DNA of 64,000 bases from Volvox africanus (lineage: Eukaryota; Chlorophyta; Chlorophyceae; Chlamydomonadales; Volvocaceae). The stretch spans positions 2,239,501-2,303,500 of the forward strand of contig BSDZ01000016.1 of assembly GCA_030268105.1 (NCBI GenBank), written 5' to 3'. Below, in pieces: positions 60,772-64,000 of the stretch. How positions within the stretch are numbered: position 1 is the stretch's first letter; every line of letters begins with the position of its first letter. Under the pieces are notes generated by a model. That model did not search any database. It was given only the letters and a program-made list of their open reading frames with translations, and was not told the origin of the DNA. The translations under genes were made by a program, and so were the position numbers.

Positions 60772-63485
60772 CCTACCGTACGTAGCTGTCGTGCGTGATT
60801 ATCGTACTATATCTGTTCACAATATATATGTCCCTTGGCATAAGGATGGAATATGTCACAGAGGATGGCCGGGGGTACTGCAGTATTTCAGTCGGTGCGC
60901 GCTTACATTCTGCTGCTTCTGTCTGTTAACTTGGCATTGATGTATTGCAGCGGGATTCGTATATGCGTCAGAATATATATGTTATATATATATATATATA
61001 TATATATATCCATTAATGAGTGGCCTAGGGGGGCACGTGTGTCCCAGGTTGTGTTTAATGTCAGTCTATGTTGTATGGCAGCATTGAGTAATATGGGGCA
61101 GGAATGAGAACTCGACACTGTTTTGAGGGCTACACCCCTTGGGCATTCACCTTCATCCTCTATCTGGACGTGGTCTCGCATGTGTGTGGCAACTGTGTGT
61201 CGAGGAAAACCTTGCTGATGTGCAGTGCGTTTGTCGCTGCATGGAAGTAGGATTTTCCTGCCAAGGCAATATTTCTGCTGGCGAACTGCACACGCATGAT
61301 AGATGCACTTCATGCGTATTGGCCCGTCGGAGTCGGAGTCGAAATACAGCGAGGGTGTTCGCCTGCTGGGGCTGGGTATCTGTCCTCGCCACCAAAGACA
61401 GCGTACCTCGGGTAGCTAGGCTAGGGTCGCGTTAGAGACTGTCTAATGATAAGTGTGATGAACACAGCATTGCAGTGTGCAGGTATAGGCAGCAGGTTAC
61501 TAGCGCATGGGGATGGAATGCAGGTTTCCCATGCAGGTAGTACAGTTTCTCCACAGCATGCAGGTTACCATGGCTTCCTCAAATCGTATGCAATTGGCAG
61601 CGTATTATTGTTCGGGATCGTATAGGGTTATGCCGAGGACCGCTAGTGTATTTTATTACTATGCGGTGATGAACACTGATTGAGGTGGCAGCAGCAGTGA
61701 GGCAAGGTGTTGTTTTTTTGCGAGTTGGGCACATTGCCCTAGCTATGTATGCCTATTGGTTGATATGTGTGCATGTGGAATGCATGTAATTATCTCTGGA
61801 ATACAGGAAGATGAGAATGAGCATGCCAACCGCCTGTACGACCATCACCTGTCCATCCCTGATGCGAATAGAAGGGTAACGGTTTCCGGACACCACATAC
61901 CAGCCACCAGACATCGGCAAACGCATATTTACAGTTTCGGGAAGGGGCCCATTTATGTCATTTTCCAGCAGCAGCAGACATGCAGATACAATGCGTTTTT
62001 CCATCTCCTTCATGTGTCCTCTTTCTGTTTCCATATAAACAGTTGCTTTTGGGTGTCTGCGTGGTTCTCATCCGACCCTCGCTCATCACGGATTACATAG
62101 TCTGATATCTCGTACAAACCGAAGCATTTGCCGATGTCTGCTACGGATGAAGCGCGAAAGTTCAGGGTAACACGAAAGAAACTATGAACTTGAACGGCTA
62201 AATGATGACATGTCATTTTACTTCAGAACCAGAAATTCCGAATTTTCGGTTACGACTAAGTGACCGTAAGTTCCTGTCCCAACCTGACCTCACAATGTCA
62301 CTCCATGCATACGATGAACGCCAAAAACCTTACAACTCACACAAGTCGTTATTACGATATCCGGGAAGGGACTTAGGCAGACAGAGCAATACGAGTGAAT
62401 CACGCCCTCACCAGACCATGAACTCTGTCCCGAAAGCCTTTACCTGGCAGGTTGTACCCGTACGGCATGCTCGGAAAGCCGCTAGCGCCGTAATATTACC
62501 CAACTACCACGCTATGTCACCGCCTAAGTCAACGTGAAGTAACGTATGTGCTTGTGGATCATTTGTGCTGATTTGGGTCAGCGCGTGTGGCATGAGATGG
62601 GATGTCACTAGCACCGATCCACATCATATGTCAATCATTTGTCCAATTGGTGTAATGTATAGATCTCTCCGAGAGTATTAGTTTCATGCTTATCTAAGGC
62701 TCAAGATTTGCATACGGAGTAAGGTTTCGCGGAGGTCCTCCAAAACCTCACAGGCCCGGACCGACCAACCGTTGTTTGCCATACAGAAACCTTTGTCCGT
62801 TCCCTACCGAAAATTTTGTCCGGTCACTGAAGCCCATGCGAAAAATCGCAATATTTTTATTGATCTCATGAAAAAGTATCGTTTGGGGGATATGGTCATA
62901 CCTCTCGCACTTCCTACCCCCCCTGCCTGACCTCACAGAAAAAACCTGCCGCCCTGAACGTAGGACCCCTTCCATACATTTTTTGTGTTCCAGCCCGATC
63001 CACACAGGACAACCACCTGACTGGTGTTCCCAACCTGTTAAGTCTATCGAGGTTCGCTCCAACCGTTCTAGCTCTTCTTCTGACGAGATGGTGGGGGAGG
63101 AACGGAATGCGAGGGCTGTGCCATGTTGCTCAAATCTTAGAGGTCTCGGCATGGCCTGCACGCAACCCCCTCATTTACTACGGGCCAGTCGATAACATGC
63201 AGGTTGAGCACACATAAATATTTATAGATAACTCCAGGTAAGACGCGTAGAAAGATAGCAAGACCGAACAACCCCCCGCTCTGTCGTGCGTACGGCAGAG
63301 GTAATGGTAATAGGTCGTCCTGTAAGGCCCGCGGATTTCCTGGGATTCCTCACCTATAAGGACCCGACCGACAACTATTTTGGGACAAATCATCGCACTC
63401 GGGCTGCAGGAGGATGCTTCACGGGTGCTTCGGGCAGCGGCCGCTAAACAATCACGGCCGTGGCGGGGGTTTGGCAGCGGCGAAC
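60772..63485. other. Spacer: pherophorin 3' UTR and promoter region, unit 3
   Basis: Same content as the earlier spacers, including the TA tract, TGTAA at 61785-61789 and the 38-bp repeat near 62459-62496. Confidence 0.55.
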
Positions 63486-64000
63486 ATGGCGGCTCAACTC
63501 GTTTGGATTGTAGTCATCCTTGCAGCATTTTCATGGTGAGACCATGCATGCGCTGTTGCTGTCTGTGTGTGACTACTACTGACACGATTACGGCGAATTG
63601 TTGTTTCATAATTCAAATGAAACGTTCACACTTTTAGCAGATGGCTCATCTGCACGTTTCTAGCCTTACTTATGTTATTTGTTATCTAATTCTTTCACCC
63701 CATGTCATAGCAATTTGTATCGTATAACATGGATGGCACGGTCGTCGGGTTTCTCAGCGGATGTTTTCTTGTTGCGTTGCCCTTGCATCCGAGCTTGTAT
63801 GATTTTGCATGGTATAATTACCGGTATAATTACCGATTTTTCTGTAGACCTGGTTTAGTTGGTCCGTTTCCCTTGCCGTGCTCGCTGTTGACAACGACCT
63901 GCAACATCGATGTTGACACACGCACTTGCAGGACACCGAGGGCGCGCGCGCAAGTTCCTGGGGATCTTCAGGCATCATCACTCCAGATTGGTAGAATCAC
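63486..64000 (+). CDS. Pherophorin (copy 3, cut by window edge)
   Basis: Exon 1 (63486-63535, the signal-peptide start) and the beginning of exon 2 (63932 onward, through LQIGRI) match copies 1 and 2. The remainder, including both pherophorin domains and the rod, lies outside the window. Confidence 0.88.

Larger units (their letters stand above)
60742..64000 (+). repeat. Tandem unit 3 of the pherophorin array (partial)
   Basis: The first 3.26 kb of a third unit runs to the window edge. It is 2 bp longer than unit 2 in the TA tract. At the compared single-base differences it agrees with unit 2 at some sites and with unit 1 at another (see findings). Confidence 0.95.

Overview
The window reads as nuclear DNA of a volvocine green alga (Chlamydomonadales, most like a colonial Volvox-type genome). 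The signs are short phase-consistent exons split by GT-AG introns, TGTAA polyadenylation words, many simple repeats inside introns, and pherophorin genes (extracellular-matrix glycoproteins typical of volvocine algae). A short CCCTAAAA-type telomere-like tract also fits. Species assignment is inference. No rRNA, tRNA, CRISPR or prokaryotic features were seen.

The first 44 kb holds six intron-rich genes in strictly alternating orientation: (1) 366-8890 (+), a single-pass membrane protein resembling plant At5g58100-type proteins; (2) 11090-18848 (-), a SNX2-type PX-BAR sorting nexin rebuilt from 15 exons; (3) 20135-23036 (+), an ALY/REF (THO4) mRNA-export adaptor; (4) 23371-26814 (-), a SIRT6/plant SRT1-type sirtuin with a long C-terminal extension; (5) 28011-33949 (+), a low-complexity protein with a parallel beta-helix-like tail; (6) 36282-42945 (-), a protein with the conserved post-SBP region and ankyrin segment of plant SPL1/SPL12 factors, but with hydrophobic clusters instead of a visible SBP zinc finger. 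Exon joins were checked by reading phase. Genes 2, 3, 4 and 5 close without a break; the N-terminus of gene 6 does not.

From 44774 to the right edge the sequence is a head-to-tail array of an ~8.0-kb unit: two complete copies and 3.26 kb of a third. Each unit carries one eight-exon pherophorin gene of 1,117 codons plus stop, with two cysteine-rich pherophorin domains joined by a ~610-residue Ser-Pro rod. The left edge begins exactly inside the last codons of an older pherophorin copy, so the array is truncated there. The copies differ by only a few substitutions and by TA-tract length.

Introns and flanks hold two small dispersed repeat families (three copies each), an ~830-bp minisatellite that ends at a splice acceptor, an 18-bp minisatellite, a GGGGT pentamer array and many dinucleotide or hexanucleotide tracts. 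The genes do not form a pathway. Membrane trafficking, mRNA export, chromatin and matrix genes simply lie side by side.
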